A DNA stretch of 64,000 nucleotides from Pseudomonadales bacterium (GTDB lineage Bacteria > Pseudomonadota > Gammaproteobacteria > Pseudomonadales > Halieaceae), in assembly GCA_024234855.1 (NCBI GenBank), contig JACKNN010000001.1, positions 124,001 through 188,000 of the forward strand. The letters are read 5' to 3'. The notes beneath the pieces were generated by a model. It was not told the origin of the DNA and did no database searches. It saw nothing but the letters and a program-made list of their open reading frames with translations. The translations under genes and the position numbers were made by a program. Positions 1-8,812 of the stretch are shown in pieces (positions within the stretch are counted from its first letter, which is position 1; each line of letters starts with the position of its first letter).

Positions 1-2
1 AG

Positions 3-563
3 GAAGTACATACAGTCTCAACCGCTTCGATCAAAAGCATTCAACAACCCGTGGATCGGGAATCACTGTCCATGCACAGCCGGGCTACCGACGTGTTTAC
101 CGACTTTGCCAGGCACAGCCCCCTGATGATTGAGCGCAGCACAGGCATTCAGGACGCACTGGAGATGATGGCCAGGACCCATGTCAAACTCAAACTCGTT
201 ATCGACGCGCAGGAATCGTTCAGGGGAGTTCTGACCCTGGATGACCTGATGTCGGCAAAAGTCCTGCGCGCAATGGAAGCGTCGGGTTTGCGGCGAAATG
301 AGCTGACGGTGGGCCATGTGATGACACCCAGGAGTGCCTTGCGGGCCATCGATATCTCGGACTTCGCCGTGGCGAAAATTGGCGATCTGGTGGCGACGAT
401 GAAAAAGTACGGTGAGCACCATATCCTGGTGGTCGACATGCAAAGCCTTTGTGTCAGGGGTATCGTCTCGGCCAATGAAATAGCCAGGCGCATGAATACC
501 CCGGTTGTTATCAGCGAGCGTGCCAACTCGTTTACCGATATTTTCCACGCAGTCGCACACTAG
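3..563 (+). CDS. CBS-domain pair protein (5' end outside window)
   Basis: The reading frame is open to the left edge of the window, so the true start probably lies upstream; the first start codon inside is GTG at 51 and the first ATG is at 72, neither with a good ribosome site. The visible part is two CBS modules, the second opening with the typical VGHVMTP turn near residue 94 of the GTG-started form. There is no membrane segment and no attached enzyme domain. CBS pairs usually bind adenine nucleotides and act as regulatory modules; the partner is not evident. It stands apart from the next gene by 130 bases. Confidence 0.75.
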   Translation, partial: EVHTVSTASIKSIQQPVDRESLSMHSRATDVFTDFARHSPLMIERSTGIQDALEMMARTHVKLKLVIDAQESFRGVLTLDDLMSAKVLRAMEASGLRRNELTVGHVMTPRSALRAIDISDFAVAKIGDLVATMKKYGEHHILVVDMQSLCVRGIVSANEIARRMNTPVVISERANSFTDIFHAVAH

Positions 564-693
564 CGGATCCAGGCCGGCCTCCCGCCTTACGCGGCGACGC
601 GGATCATACACTACCCTTTGGGGTTATGGTTCAGTCGCCGCGCCTTCTTCACCATGGCGCATTCAACGTGTGCAGCTGTTGCAGGAAGCCAGC

Positions 694-1062
694 ATGAGCA
701 AAACTCTCGCCGATCTCGTCAACTTCGCCACCAGCAAGGCCGTTACAGAACGATACCCCACGCCGGCTGATCGCCTGGTCAGGGGACAACCCGAGCAGCA
801 CAACACGCTGCACTTTGCAGCCGACAACCGTTTTTTCGCCGGCGAGTGGGGTGCTGAAACCGGTTGCTGGAAAGTCCGGTATACCGAGAACGAATATTTT
901 CACATCCTCAGCGGTAAATCCATTCTGCGGGATCTGCAGGGCGGCGAGATGGTGCTCGAGCCGGGCGACAAGGTCTGCGTTCCCGCGGGCTTTGAGGGTG
1001 AGTGGGAGGTTCTGGAGCCCACCCGCAAAGTCTATGTCATTTACGAAGAGCCGTCGGACTGA
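694..1062 (+). CDS. Cupin-fold protein (Cupin_3/EutQ-like)
   Basis: A 122-residue single-domain cupin. The barrel core is visible from about residue 45 to 120: a GxW...TENEYFHILSG strand pair followed by a PGDKVCVPAGFEGEWEV turn, the pattern of the Cupin_3 (DUF861) group. The usual metal ligands are only partly present (a Glu and a His in ENEYFHIL), so metal binding is uncertain. The ATG at 694 is preceded by AGGAAG at about 9 bases and fits the domain; the open frame extends upstream without support. Two small genes follow with 20 bases or overlap, suggesting cotranscription. The substrate cannot be told. Confidence 0.8.
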   Translation: MSKTLADLVNFATSKAVTERYPTPADRLVRGQPEQHNTLHFAADNRFFAGEWGAETGCWKVRYTENEYFHILSGKSILRDLQGGEMVLEPGDKVCVPAGFEGEWEVLEPTRKVYVIYEEPSD

Positions 1063-1081
1063 TGTGGGTGTCGATGCCGTG

Positions 1082-1438
1082 ATGGACCGGGAGCAGGCGC
1101 GGCATTTCGCCGAGGAATGGATCGCGGCATGGAACTCGCATGATCTCGAGCGGATTCTCGCGCACTATGAAGACGACTTCGAGATGTCCTCGCCCATCAT
1201 CACGCAGGTGATGGGCGAACCGTCGGGAACCCTGCGGGGAAAGACGGCCATCGGCGCCTACTGGAGCCTCGCGCTGGAGCGCAATCCGCAGTTGCACTTC
1301 GAGTTACTACACACCCTGCCCGGCGCCAATAGCCTGGCGATCATTTATAACGGCTTGCGCGGACTGTCCGCCGAGATATTCCACTTCGGCACCTCGGGCA
1401 AGGTGGTGGCCGCGTACGCGCATTACCAGCCGTGTTGA
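1082..1438 (+). CDS. NTF2-like/SnoaL-type small protein
   Basis: 118 residues with the cone-shaped NTF2 fold signature: an N-terminal helix with WIAAWNSHDLERILAHYEDDFEM, a central TLRGKTAIGAYWSLALE segment, and C-terminal strands. Members are polyketide cyclases, isomerases or ligand-binding proteins with no shared reaction, so only the fold is assigned. An ATG at 1082 directly follows a GTG at 1079; the ATG is preferred. It begins 20 bases after the cupin stop and its own stop overlaps the GTG start of the next gene, so the three may form one transcript. Confidence 0.75.
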   Translation: MDREQARHFAEEWIAAWNSHDLERILAHYEDDFEMSSPIITQVMGEPSGTLRGKTAIGAYWSLALERNPQLHFELLHTLPGANSLAIIYNGLRGLSAEIFHFGTSGKVVAAYAHYQPC

Positions 1439-2727
1439 GAATAGTTTCCGCGCTGGCATTGCTACTGCTCGCCCTCCTGGCTGTCCCTTCATTCCTGTTG
1501 TTTGCAGCGCTTCAACCGGACCCGCTGGTGACCGCAGCGGGCGGCATGCGGCACGACAACATCAGCCGGATCAAAGGCCTGGTAAAGCAGAACGACCCGC
1601 GACAATTCGGGAATGGCGAGATTCATACCCTGGAAATTGTCGGCCCGGACCTGAACCTGCTGTTGGCATCTGTGCTGCCCCTGCCACGGCGGCAGGGCAT
1701 ACAGGTAGCGCTCGAGGACGGCGAGGCCAGCGTCCTGTACACGCTGGCCCTGCCCGCCAACCCGCTGGGACAGTATCTGAACATCTCGGCCCGGCTGCGC
1801 CAGGACAATTCGCTTCCGGCGCTGCAACAGCTGCAATTTGGCGACACCGCGGTGCCCACCTGGCTGGTCTCGCCCCTGCTCGCCGCCGCGGATCGCTGGC
1901 TGCGGGACCAGTCCGCGGAATATGAGGACGCCAGGTCGGCGCTGCGGGAAATACGCTTGCAACCCGACGCGATACAGATTGTCTACCAGTGGCAAACGGG
2001 CCTGGCGGAGCGCCTGCAGGCCACCGGGCGCGAGTTGTTGCTGTCGCCGGCGGAGCGCGAGCGCATCGTCACCTATTACGCTGAACTAGTGCGTCAATCC
2101 CGCCTCCTGGATGGCGCCACGACTTCCCTGGACCGCCTGCTACAGCCGCTGTTCGAGCTGGCGCAGCAGCGCAGCGCCCGTGGCACCGACCCCGGGGCGG
2201 AAAACCGCGGCCTGCTGCTGGCACTGGGGGTGGCATTGAGCGGCCACTCCCCGGAGCACCTCGTTGGCAAACCCGACGGCGCCGCGTTGCCTGCCGGGGT
2301 ACCGCTGAACCTGGTCCTGCGAGGCAGGCAGGACCTCGCCCTGCACTTTGCCATATCGGCGGCCATCTCAGCCGGTGGCGGCAGCGCCCTGGCGGACAGT
2401 ATCGGCATTTTCAAGGAGATGGACGATTCGCGCGGCGGCTCGGGCTTCAGCTTCGCCGACCTGCTGGCGGACAGGGCGGGTGTGGCGATGGCCGAAGTGG
2501 CCATGGGAAAAAATGCCGGCGCGCTGCAGGCCTACATGGCTGGCAACTTACGCGAGTCAGGCTATATGCCGGGCTTTGACAAGCTCCCGGAAGGCCTGAT
2601 GGAACTCGAATTCAGGCACCGGTACGAGGACCTGGACAGCGCCACCTATGCGTTGGTGGACAGCGAGATCGCGCGCCGCATCAGCAGTTGCACCATTCAT
2701 CGGCCGGGTTTCGGCCAGGCCAGGTAA
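1432..2727 (+). CDS. Membrane-anchored protein of unknown function
   Basis: 431 residues that I do not assign to a named family. Residues 1-27 are a strongly hydrophobic N-terminal anchor or signal. The rest is soluble, presumably periplasmic, with no cysteine-rich or catalytic motif that I recognise. A C-terminal stretch (about 325-400) holds a Gly/Ser-rich SRGGSGFSFADLLADRAGV segment that looks like a conserved core. The GTG start at 1432 overlaps the stop of the NTF2-like gene, which suggests translational coupling; TTG at 1435 is an alternative. The last residues run on without a clear domain, and 131 bases separate it from the lipoprotein. Confidence 0.75.
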   Translation: MLRIVSALALLLLALLAVPSFLLFAALQPDPLVTAAGGMRHDNISRIKGLVKQNDPRQFGNGEIHTLEIVGPDLNLLLASVLPLPRRQGIQVALEDGEASVLYTLALPANPLGQYLNISARLRQDNSLPALQQLQFGDTAVPTWLVSPLLAAADRWLRDQSAEYEDARSALREIRLQPDAIQIVYQWQTGLAERLQATGRELLLSPAERERIVTYYAELVRQSRLLDGATTSLDRLLQPLFELAQQRSARGTDPGAENRGLLLALGVALSGHSPEHLVGKPDGAALPAGVPLNLVLRGRQDLALHFAISAAISAGGGSALADSIGIFKEMDDSRGGSGFSFADLLADRAGVAMAEVAMGKNAGALQAYMAGNLRESGYMPGFDKLPEGLMELEFRHRYEDLDSATYALVDSEIARRISSCTIHRPGFGQAR

Positions 2728-2858
2728 GTGCCGGCACTCAACCCGATACCGGTGCGGTGGCGGCCACACCAGCGCCACCTTGAACGATTCAATGATCCCG
2801 ACTACTATCCGCCGAAGGCATTGACGCCTGCCCATCACATTCCACAAGGAGTCTCACC

Positions 2859-3203
2859 ATGTCCGCCCGTATCAAATTCGCAGTGGCCGCCCTGCCCGTA
2901 TTGCTGGCCGGCTGTACGTCCACAACCCAGTTTTTGCAGCAGATGCAGCCCCAGGCGATTTCCGAGGCCCAGCGCCGCGGCGCTTTCGAGATGGATTGCC
3001 CGACCGCCACCGCATCCCTGCTGTCGAGCGAAATCATGCAGCCCGAGATTCGCGCCATTGCCTTTGCAGGGCCGGAGCGGGCGGTCTATAACGTGGGCGT
3101 GTCCGGTTGCGGCAAGCGAGCCACCTACGTGGTGATATGCCCGCAAAACGGCAGCAACGCCTGCTTCGACGGTGGCTCGCGCACAGAGATTCAGGAGAAC
3201 TAG
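2859..3203 (+). CDS. Small lipoprotein, unknown function
   Basis: 114 residues. The N-terminus is a type II signal peptide: charged MSARIK, hydrophobic core, and lipobox LLAGC with the lipidated cysteine at residue 19 followed by Thr-Ser, so outer-membrane sorting is likely. The mature part holds five further cysteines (CP, CGK, C PQ, C F), a possible pair of disulfides in the periplasm. ATG at 2859 is preceded by AAGGAG at 10 bases. I recognise no functional domain. It is convergent with the nitrate operon, with a strong hairpin between. Confidence 0.75.
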   Translation: MSARIKFAVAALPVLLAGCTSTTQFLQQMQPQAISEAQRRGAFEMDCPTATASLLSSEIMQPEIRAIAFAGPERAVYNVGVSGCGKRATYVVICPQNGSNACFDGGSRTEIQEN

Positions 3204-3216
3204 GCGGGGTAGACAG

Positions 3217-3244
3217 CCAGCCGCGCTCCTGGCAGCGCGGCTGG
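3217..3244. terminator. Hairpin between convergent genes, probable bidirectional terminator
   Basis: A perfect 10-base stem (CCAGCCGCGC paired with GCGCGGCTGG) with an 8-base loop lies between the lipoprotein stop and the nasA stop. There is no strong T tract on either side, so it may be an imperfect intrinsic terminator or an mRNA end stabiliser. Confidence 0.5.
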
Positions 3245-3268
3245 GCCCGGCGAGCAATTCCACACCGC

Positions 3269-5914
3269 TCAGGCAACCTTGTTGTTCAGCCCCGCGTGCA
3301 GCAAACGCCGCAGTTCGGGCACGCAGGACCCACACTGGGTACCGCAGCGCAACTGGGCGCCCAGCCCAGCCACGGTAGAGGTGCCGGCGCCTATGGCCTG
3401 CGCAATCTGCCGTTCCCCCACTTCCCAGCAGGTGCAAATCAGGCGACCGTTGTCGGCTGCGCCGGGATTCACTCCCGCCAGCAGAACGGTGGGATCGGCG
3501 GGCAGGCCGGTCCTGAACACCCCCGCCAGCCAGTCCCTGGAGGGCAAGCTGGCGCGCTTGCTGTGCAGGAACAGTGCATAACCGATCTCGCCGTCCTCCA
3601 AACCTGCTTCCCGATAGTCAGCGCAGCTTTCGTCGTGATAACTGCAACGCCGCAACGGCTCACTGCCAAGCGCTCGCTGCAGCGAGGCATAGAGCTCACC
3701 GGGACGGGTTGACGCCGCGCCCGCCAGCAGCGTGAGATAGCCGCCGGGGACCACCACCCTGGACCAGTAGCCCAGCGGCGGCAGTACGGGTCGTCGCCGG
3801 GTCAGCAACAGGCCCCAGCAGGACGTCGCCAGCGGCAGGACTTCAACCCGGGCGAACTTGCTCTGGGGCTGTCCCGATACCGGATCCGTCACCGCGGCTA
3901 TCAACTCGCTGACGCAGGCCCGGCCGGAAAACTGCCGGCTCCAGTGGATGGGGCTGAACACCTGGCCCGGCGGCAGTTCGTCCTCGAGCCGCGCAACGCC
4001 CCGGATGCTGCCCAGTTCGTTGCACACCTCGACCAGGTCGCCGTCGCGCAACTGCCTGACCAGGGCGTCCGCCGTACTTACGCCGATACTGAAAAAGTCC
4101 CTGTGCCGCATCAGTTTGGCCACCCGGCCGGTGCGGGTCATGGTGTGCCACTGGTCGCGCAGCCGACCCGTATTCAACTGCAGCCGTTCCCCGCCCGCAC
4201 CCCCGCTGTCCGGCATGGCGGGCAGGGTGGCGATGAACTGCGCTCGCCCGGATACGGTAAAAAAACGCCCCGCGTCTTGCGGCTCATTCGCAACCGGTAT
4301 CGCCGGGCGGGGCCAGCAGGTCGGTGCCAGCTGATCGTAGGCGGCCTGGTCCAGGTCGGCCAGAGCGCTGATGTCGAAAGCCCGGCTGCCGTTGTTGCCG
4401 TATCCGGACAGGCGGGCGTGCTCCGCGAAAATGTCTGCTGGCCCGCGGTAGTCAAAAGAGTGCCCGAAGCCCAGTCGCCGGGCCACCTCGGTCACCATCC
4501 ACCAGTCGGCTCGCGCCTCCCCCACAGGCGGCACCAGCCGGCGCTGGCGCGAAATACAACGCTCCGAATTCGTTACCGTGCCGTCCTTCTCACCCCAACC
4601 CATCGCCGGCAACAGCAGGTCGGCGCAGGCGGCGGTATCGGTATCGCTCACGCAATCGGAGACGACAACGAACTCGCAGTTAGCCAGCGCCCGCCGCACC
4701 ATGGCGCTGTCGGGCAGGCTGACCACCGGGTTGGTCGCCATGATCCAGAGGAAGCGGATTTTGCCCTCCGCCGCGGCCTGGAACATGTCCACCGCCTTGA
4801 GCCCCGGCGCGCTGGCCATTGCCGGCGCCTGCCAGAACCGGGCCACCAGTTCGACGTGGTCGCGGCGGAAGTCCATGTGGGCGGCGAGGTGATTGGCCAT
4901 GCCGCCCACCTCGCGCCCGCCCATGGCGTTGGGTTGGCCGGTGATGGAGAACGGCCCCATGCCCGGCCGGCCAAGGCGGCCAGTCGCCAGGTGACAGTTG
5001 ATGATGGCATTGCACTTGTCAGTGCCGGTCGCAGACTGGTTGATGCCCTGGGAGTAAAAGGTCACCGTTCTCTCGGTGGCGCCGAACAGCTGGTAAAACT
5101 GCGCGAGATCCTCAGGAGCCAGCCCCGTGCGGGCGGCGACGCGCTCGGGCGTCCAGGTTGCGACCGCGGCCAGCGCGGCTTCGCTGCCGGCGGTCTGTGC
5201 GGCGATATAGGCATCGTCCAGCCGGCCATCGTGCTGCAACTGTCGCAACAAGCCCGCAAACAGGAAACCATCGCTGCCCGGCGCAATCTGCAGGTGCAGG
5301 TCGGCGATGTCGCAGCTGGCAGTGCGCCGCGGGTCTATCACCACCACGCGTTTGTGCGGGCTTTGCTTACGGGCCTCGGCTATGCGCTGGTAGAGTACCG
5401 GGTGGGTCCAGGCCGCGTTGGAGCCGACCATCACCAGCAGGTCGCAGGTCTCCAGATCCTGGTAGGAGCAGGGCACAAAGTCCGCGCCGAACGCCCGCTG
5501 GTAGCCCGCCACCGCGGAAGCCATGCACAACCGTGAGTTGGTATCGACGTTGGCGCTGCCCAGGAAGCCCTTCATGAGCTTGTTGGCCACGTAGTAGTCT
5601 TCCGTCAGCAACTGCCCGGACAGATAAAAAGCGATCGCCTCCGGCCCGTATTCCGAGCGGACCGAGGCCACCTGCCTGGCTACCAGGTCCAGGGCGGTAT
5701 CCCAGTCGGTGCGCGCCCCCCTGAGCATGGGGTGCAGCAATCTGCCGTCGGCAGTGAGGGTTTCCGCCAGGGTGGTACCCTTGACACAGAGCCGCCCGGC
5801 ATTGGCCGGATGGCTCACATCCCCCCTCACCGCTATCAGCTGATCACCTTCGAGTTCGGCCGTGACACCGCAACCGACACCGCAGTAGGGGCAGGTGGTA
5901 TTGCAGGTGCTCAT
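3269..5914 (-). CDS. nasA: Assimilatory nitrate reductase catalytic subunit
   Basis: 881 residues. It reduces nitrate to nitrite in the cytoplasm with a bis-MGD molybdenum cofactor. The N-terminus carries the four-cysteine [4Fe-4S] motif (CNTTCPYCGVGCGV, then CVKG near residue 45), followed by the molybdopterin oxidoreductase body and the dinucleotide-binding domain up to about residue 700. The last 60 residues add a BFD-type [2Fe-2S] domain (CTCWEV ... CGTQCGSC), as in Klebsiella NasA, which takes electrons from a flavoprotein. The ATG overlaps the nirD stop as ATGA. It is the last gene of the operon. Confidence 0.95.
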   Translation of the reverse strand: MSTCNTTCPYCGVGCGVTAELEGDQLIAVRGDVSHPANAGRLCVKGTTLAETLTADGRLLHPMLRGARTDWDTALDLVARQVASVRSEYGPEAIAFYLSGQLLTEDYYVANKLMKGFLGSANVDTNSRLCMASAVAGYQRAFGADFVPCSYQDLETCDLLVMVGSNAAWTHPVLYQRIAEARKQSPHKRVVVIDPRRTASCDIADLHLQIAPGSDGFLFAGLLRQLQHDGRLDDAYIAAQTAGSEAALAAVATWTPERVAARTGLAPEDLAQFYQLFGATERTVTFYSQGINQSATGTDKCNAIINCHLATGRLGRPGMGPFSITGQPNAMGGREVGGMANHLAAHMDFRRDHVELVARFWQAPAMASAPGLKAVDMFQAAAEGKIRFLWIMATNPVVSLPDSAMVRRALANCEFVVVSDCVSDTDTAACADLLLPAMGWGEKDGTVTNSERCISRQRRLVPPVGEARADWWMVTEVARRLGFGHSFDYRGPADIFAEHARLSGYGNNGSRAFDISALADLDQAAYDQLAPTCWPRPAIPVANEPQDAGRFFTVSGRAQFIATLPAMPDSGGAGGERLQLNTGRLRDQWHTMTRTGRVAKLMRHRDFFSIGVSTADALVRQLRDGDLVEVCNELGSIRGVARLEDELPPGQVFSPIHWSRQFSGRACVSELIAAVTDPVSGQPQSKFARVEVLPLATSCWGLLLTRRRPVLPPLGYWSRVVVPGGYLTLLAGAASTRPGELYASLQRALGSEPLRRCSYHDESCADYREAGLEDGEIGYALFLHSKRASLPSRDWLAGVFRTGLPADPTVLLAGVNPGAADNGRLICTCWEVGERQIAQAIGAGTSTVAGLGAQLRCGTQCGSCVPELRRLLHAGLNNKVA

Positions 5915-6258
5915 CGCCGCCCTATCAGCACCCGGTCGCCCTCGAGCTGCACAGGGTACACCTCCACCCGCACCCCCTCTTCCTCCAGGCAGGCGCCGTT
6001 GACAAGGCTGAAGTGCTGCTTATAGAGGGGCGAGGCGACGACCAGTTGGCCGTTGATATCGCCCACGATGCCACGCGACAGCACATTGGCCTTGCCGATG
6101 GGGTCCCGATTGGCGAGTGCATACAACTCGGGGCCCTCACCGGGCAGGTAGAACAAGGCCACCTGCTCTGACCCCACCAGGACGCAAACGCCGCTGCCTG
6201 CCACCAGGTCCGAGCGCTGGCATATCACTTCCCAATCGTGTTTCTCCACCGCTGTCAT
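5911..6258 (-). CDS. nirD: Nitrite reductase (NADH) small subunit
   Basis: 115 residues of the NirD Rieske-like fold. It keeps the barrel (WEVICQRSDLVAGSGVCVLVG at the start, then a GxIVGDINGQLVVASPLYKQHFSL segment). The cluster-binding Cys and His pairs of true Rieske proteins are missing, as is normal for NirD. It partners NirB in reducing nitrite to ammonium. The gene lies 13 bases after nirB and overlaps nasA by four bases, so the three are translated together. Confidence 0.92.
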   Translation of the reverse strand: MTAVEKHDWEVICQRSDLVAGSGVCVLVGSEQVALFYLPGEGPELYALANRDPIGKANVLSRGIVGDINGQLVVASPLYKQHFSLVNGACLEEEGVRVEVYPVQLEGDRVLIGRR

Positions 6259-6271
6259 TGCGCTACCCCGC

Positions 6272-8794
6272 TTACTTTGCTACCGATATCAGGCGCAGGC
6301 GCTCTTCCGCCCGCGCCGGGCGAACCTGCTGCCGCTCCCTGACGAACACCACGCCGCTGTCGGGCTGGTCCGAATTGACGAACTGGCGAAAGCGCTTGAG
6401 CTTTTCCGGATCCGCCAGTGTCGCCTGCCATTCACACTGGTAGGTGCCGATGATATGCGCCATTTGCGCCTCCAGCTCCGCGCCAATTCCCAGTGAGTCC
6501 TCGATCACCACCTGCCGCAGGTAGTCGATCCCGCCCTCGAGATTGTCCATCCAGACGGAGGTGCGCTGCAGCCTGTCGGCGGTGCGGATGTAGAACATCA
6601 GGAAACGGTCGATGTAGCGGATCAGGGATTCGTCATCGAGGTCGGTGGCGAACAGGTCGGCGTGCCGCGGCCTCATGCCGCCGTTGCCGCACAGGTACAG
6701 GTTCCAGCCGCGTTCGGTGGCGATAACGCCGAAATCCTTGGATTGGGCCTCGGCGCATTCGCGAGTGCAGCCGGACACCGCAGACTTGAGTTTGTGCGGT
6801 GCACGCAGACCCTTGTAGCGCTCCTCGATCCGGATGGCCATGGCCACGCTGTCCTGTACGCCGTAGCGACACCAGGTACTGCCTACGCAGGACTTTACCG
6901 TGCGCAGTGCCTTGCCGTAGGCATGACCGGTTTCGAAACCGGCCCCGACCAGTTGCTCCCAGATTGCCGGCAGATCGTTCAGGCGGGCGCCAAACAGATC
7001 CACCCGCTGGCCACCGGTGATTTTGGTATACAGGTCGTATTTTTTCGCCACCTCACCCAGCACGATGAGCTTGTCCGGCGTGATTTCACCACCGGCCACT
7101 CGCGGCACCACCGAGTAGGTCCCGTCCTTCTGCATATTGGCCATGAAGGTATCGTTGGTGTCCTGCAGGCCAACGTGCTTCAGGTCCAGCACGTGCTCGT
7201 TCCAGAGCGACGCCATGATGGAGCCAATGGCGGGCTTGCATATATCGCAACCGCGGCCCCGGCCGTGGTCCGCCAGCATAGTCGCGAAGCTTTTAACTTC
7301 GCCGATGCGGGCCAGGTGATAAAGCTCCTGCCGGGTATAGGGAAAGTGCTCGCAGATACTCTTGTCGACCGACACTCCGCGGACAAGCAGTTCGGCTTCC
7401 ACCAGGTTTTTCAGCATGGCGGCGCAGCCGCCACAGCCGGTGCTCGCGCTGGTTGCCCCTTTGACCTCAACCAAAGAACAACAGCCGCTGTCCAGTGCGC
7501 TGACGACATCCCCCTTGGTAACGTTGTGGCAGGAACAGATGGTGGCGGTGGCCGGCAGGGCGCCCACTCCCAACAGGGGCCTGTCACCCACGGTAGGTAC
7601 AATCAGGCCCTGCGGGTCCGGCGGCAACTCGATATTGTTGAGATGGTATTGCAGCAGGGTGTCATAATCGGAGCAGTCTCCCACCAGTACCGCGCCCAGC
7701 AATTGCTTGCCGTCGGCACTGGTGACTATGCGCTTGTAGCAGGCTTCGCGGCCATCGCTGAAGACAAAGGACATGGCCCCGGCGCTGCGGCCGTGCGCAT
7801 CGCCGATGGAGCCCACGTCCACCCCCAGCAACTTGAGCTTGGTACTCATATCCGCGCCGGTAAACTGGGCTTCTTCACCCACCAGCTGAGCCGCGACCGC
7901 CTCTGCCATACGGTAACCCGGCGCCACCAGGCCGTAGATACGGCCGCCAAAGAGCGCGCACTCGCCAATCGCATAAATATCAGAGTCGGTGGTCTTGCAC
8001 TTGTAGTCGATCACGATGCCGCCGCGCTCACCTACGGCCAGTTCGGCATCCCGCGCCAGGTTGTCGCGCGGGCGTATCCCCGCTGAAAACACGATCATAT
8101 CGGTCTCGAGATGGCTGCCGTCGGCAAATTCCATCTGCAGTGCCCGCTCTGCACCCCTGGCGATATTTCTGGTGTTCTTGCCGGTGTGCACCTGCACACC
8201 GAGAGCCTCGATCTTGTGCCGCAACATGGCTGAACCACCGTCGTCCAGCTGTACCCCCATCAGTCCCGGGGCGAATTCCACTACGTGGGTCTCGAGCCCG
8301 AGGTTGCGCAGGGCATTCCCGCATTCCAGCCCGAGCAGGCCGCCACCGACCACCACACCGATCCTGCTGTCCAGCGCGTTCGCCTTGATTTCACCGAGAT
8401 CATCGATCGTGCGGTAGGTCAGGCAGCGCTTGTTGTCGGCGCCGGGTACCGGCGGCACGAAGGGATAGGAACCGGTGGCAAGTACCAGCTTGTCATACTC
8501 GAACACCCTGCCGTTTTCCGTCACCACCCGCCGGCCCGCGCGCTCGATCCGCAGCACCGGGTCACCGAAGCAGGCATCCACCCCCCAGCCGCGGTAGGTA
8601 TCGCGCGTGGCGAGAGCCAGGTCTGCCGGCGAACGCCCGGCAAAGACATCCGACAGATGCACGCGGTCGTAGGCGGGCCGCGGCTCCTCGCCGAGAATGG
8701 TAATGGCATAATCGCCACCCCGGGCGACCAGGGATTCCACGAAATGGTGGCCCACCATACCGTTGCCCACCACGATAATCCTGCGTTTACTCAT
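6272..8794 (-). CDS. nirB: Nitrite reductase (NADH) large subunit
   Basis: 840 residues. NADH-dependent six-electron reduction of nitrite to ammonium. In order: FAD/NAD(P)H oxidoreductase domain (1-about 400), a BFD [2Fe-2S] domain (CSCHNVTKGDV ... STGCGGC, about 425-475), then sulfite reductase-type half domains with the siroheme/[4Fe-4S] cysteines in CVGSTWC and SGCTREC (about 640-690). The start at 8794 is chosen because GGAG sits six bases upstream; an in-frame ATG at 8806 would put AGGA directly against the start. It follows the FAD oxidoreductase gene by 18 bases. Confidence 0.95.
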   Translation of the reverse strand: MSKRRIIVVGNGMVGHHFVESLVARGGDYAITILGEEPRPAYDRVHLSDVFAGRSPADLALATRDTYRGWGVDACFGDPVLRIERAGRRVVTENGRVFEYDKLVLATGSYPFVPPVPGADNKRCLTYRTIDDLGEIKANALDSRIGVVVGGGLLGLECGNALRNLGLETHVVEFAPGLMGVQLDDGGSAMLRHKIEALGVQVHTGKNTRNIARGAERALQMEFADGSHLETDMIVFSAGIRPRDNLARDAELAVGERGGIVIDYKCKTTDSDIYAIGECALFGGRIYGLVAPGYRMAEAVAAQLVGEEAQFTGADMSTKLKLLGVDVGSIGDAHGRSAGAMSFVFSDGREACYKRIVTSADGKQLLGAVLVGDCSDYDTLLQYHLNNIELPPDPQGLIVPTVGDRPLLGVGALPATATICSCHNVTKGDVVSALDSGCCSLVEVKGATSASTGCGGCAAMLKNLVEAELLVRGVSVDKSICEHFPYTRQELYHLARIGEVKSFATMLADHGRGRGCDICKPAIGSIMASLWNEHVLDLKHVGLQDTNDTFMANMQKDGTYSVVPRVAGGEITPDKLIVLGEVAKKYDLYTKITGGQRVDLFGARLNDLPAIWEQLVGAGFETGHAYGKALRTVKSCVGSTWCRYGVQDSVAMAIRIEERYKGLRAPHKLKSAVSGCTRECAEAQSKDFGVIATERGWNLYLCGNGGMRPRHADLFATDLDDESLIRYIDRFLMFYIRTADRLQRTSVWMDNLEGGIDYLRQVVIEDSLGIGAELEAQMAHIIGTYQCEWQATLADPEKLKRFRQFVNSDQPDSGVVFVRERQQVRPARAEERLRLISVAK

Positions 8795-8812
8795 TGTGTG
8801 CTCCATTCCTGC

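Noticed and set aside
3944..5536. 530-codon open frame on the plus strand
   Set aside because: Antisense shadow of nasA in GC-rich DNA, with His/Arg/Gly-rich composition typical of such shadows.
6662..8086. 474-codon open frame on the plus strand
   Set aside because: Antisense shadow of nirB; no ribosome site or domain.
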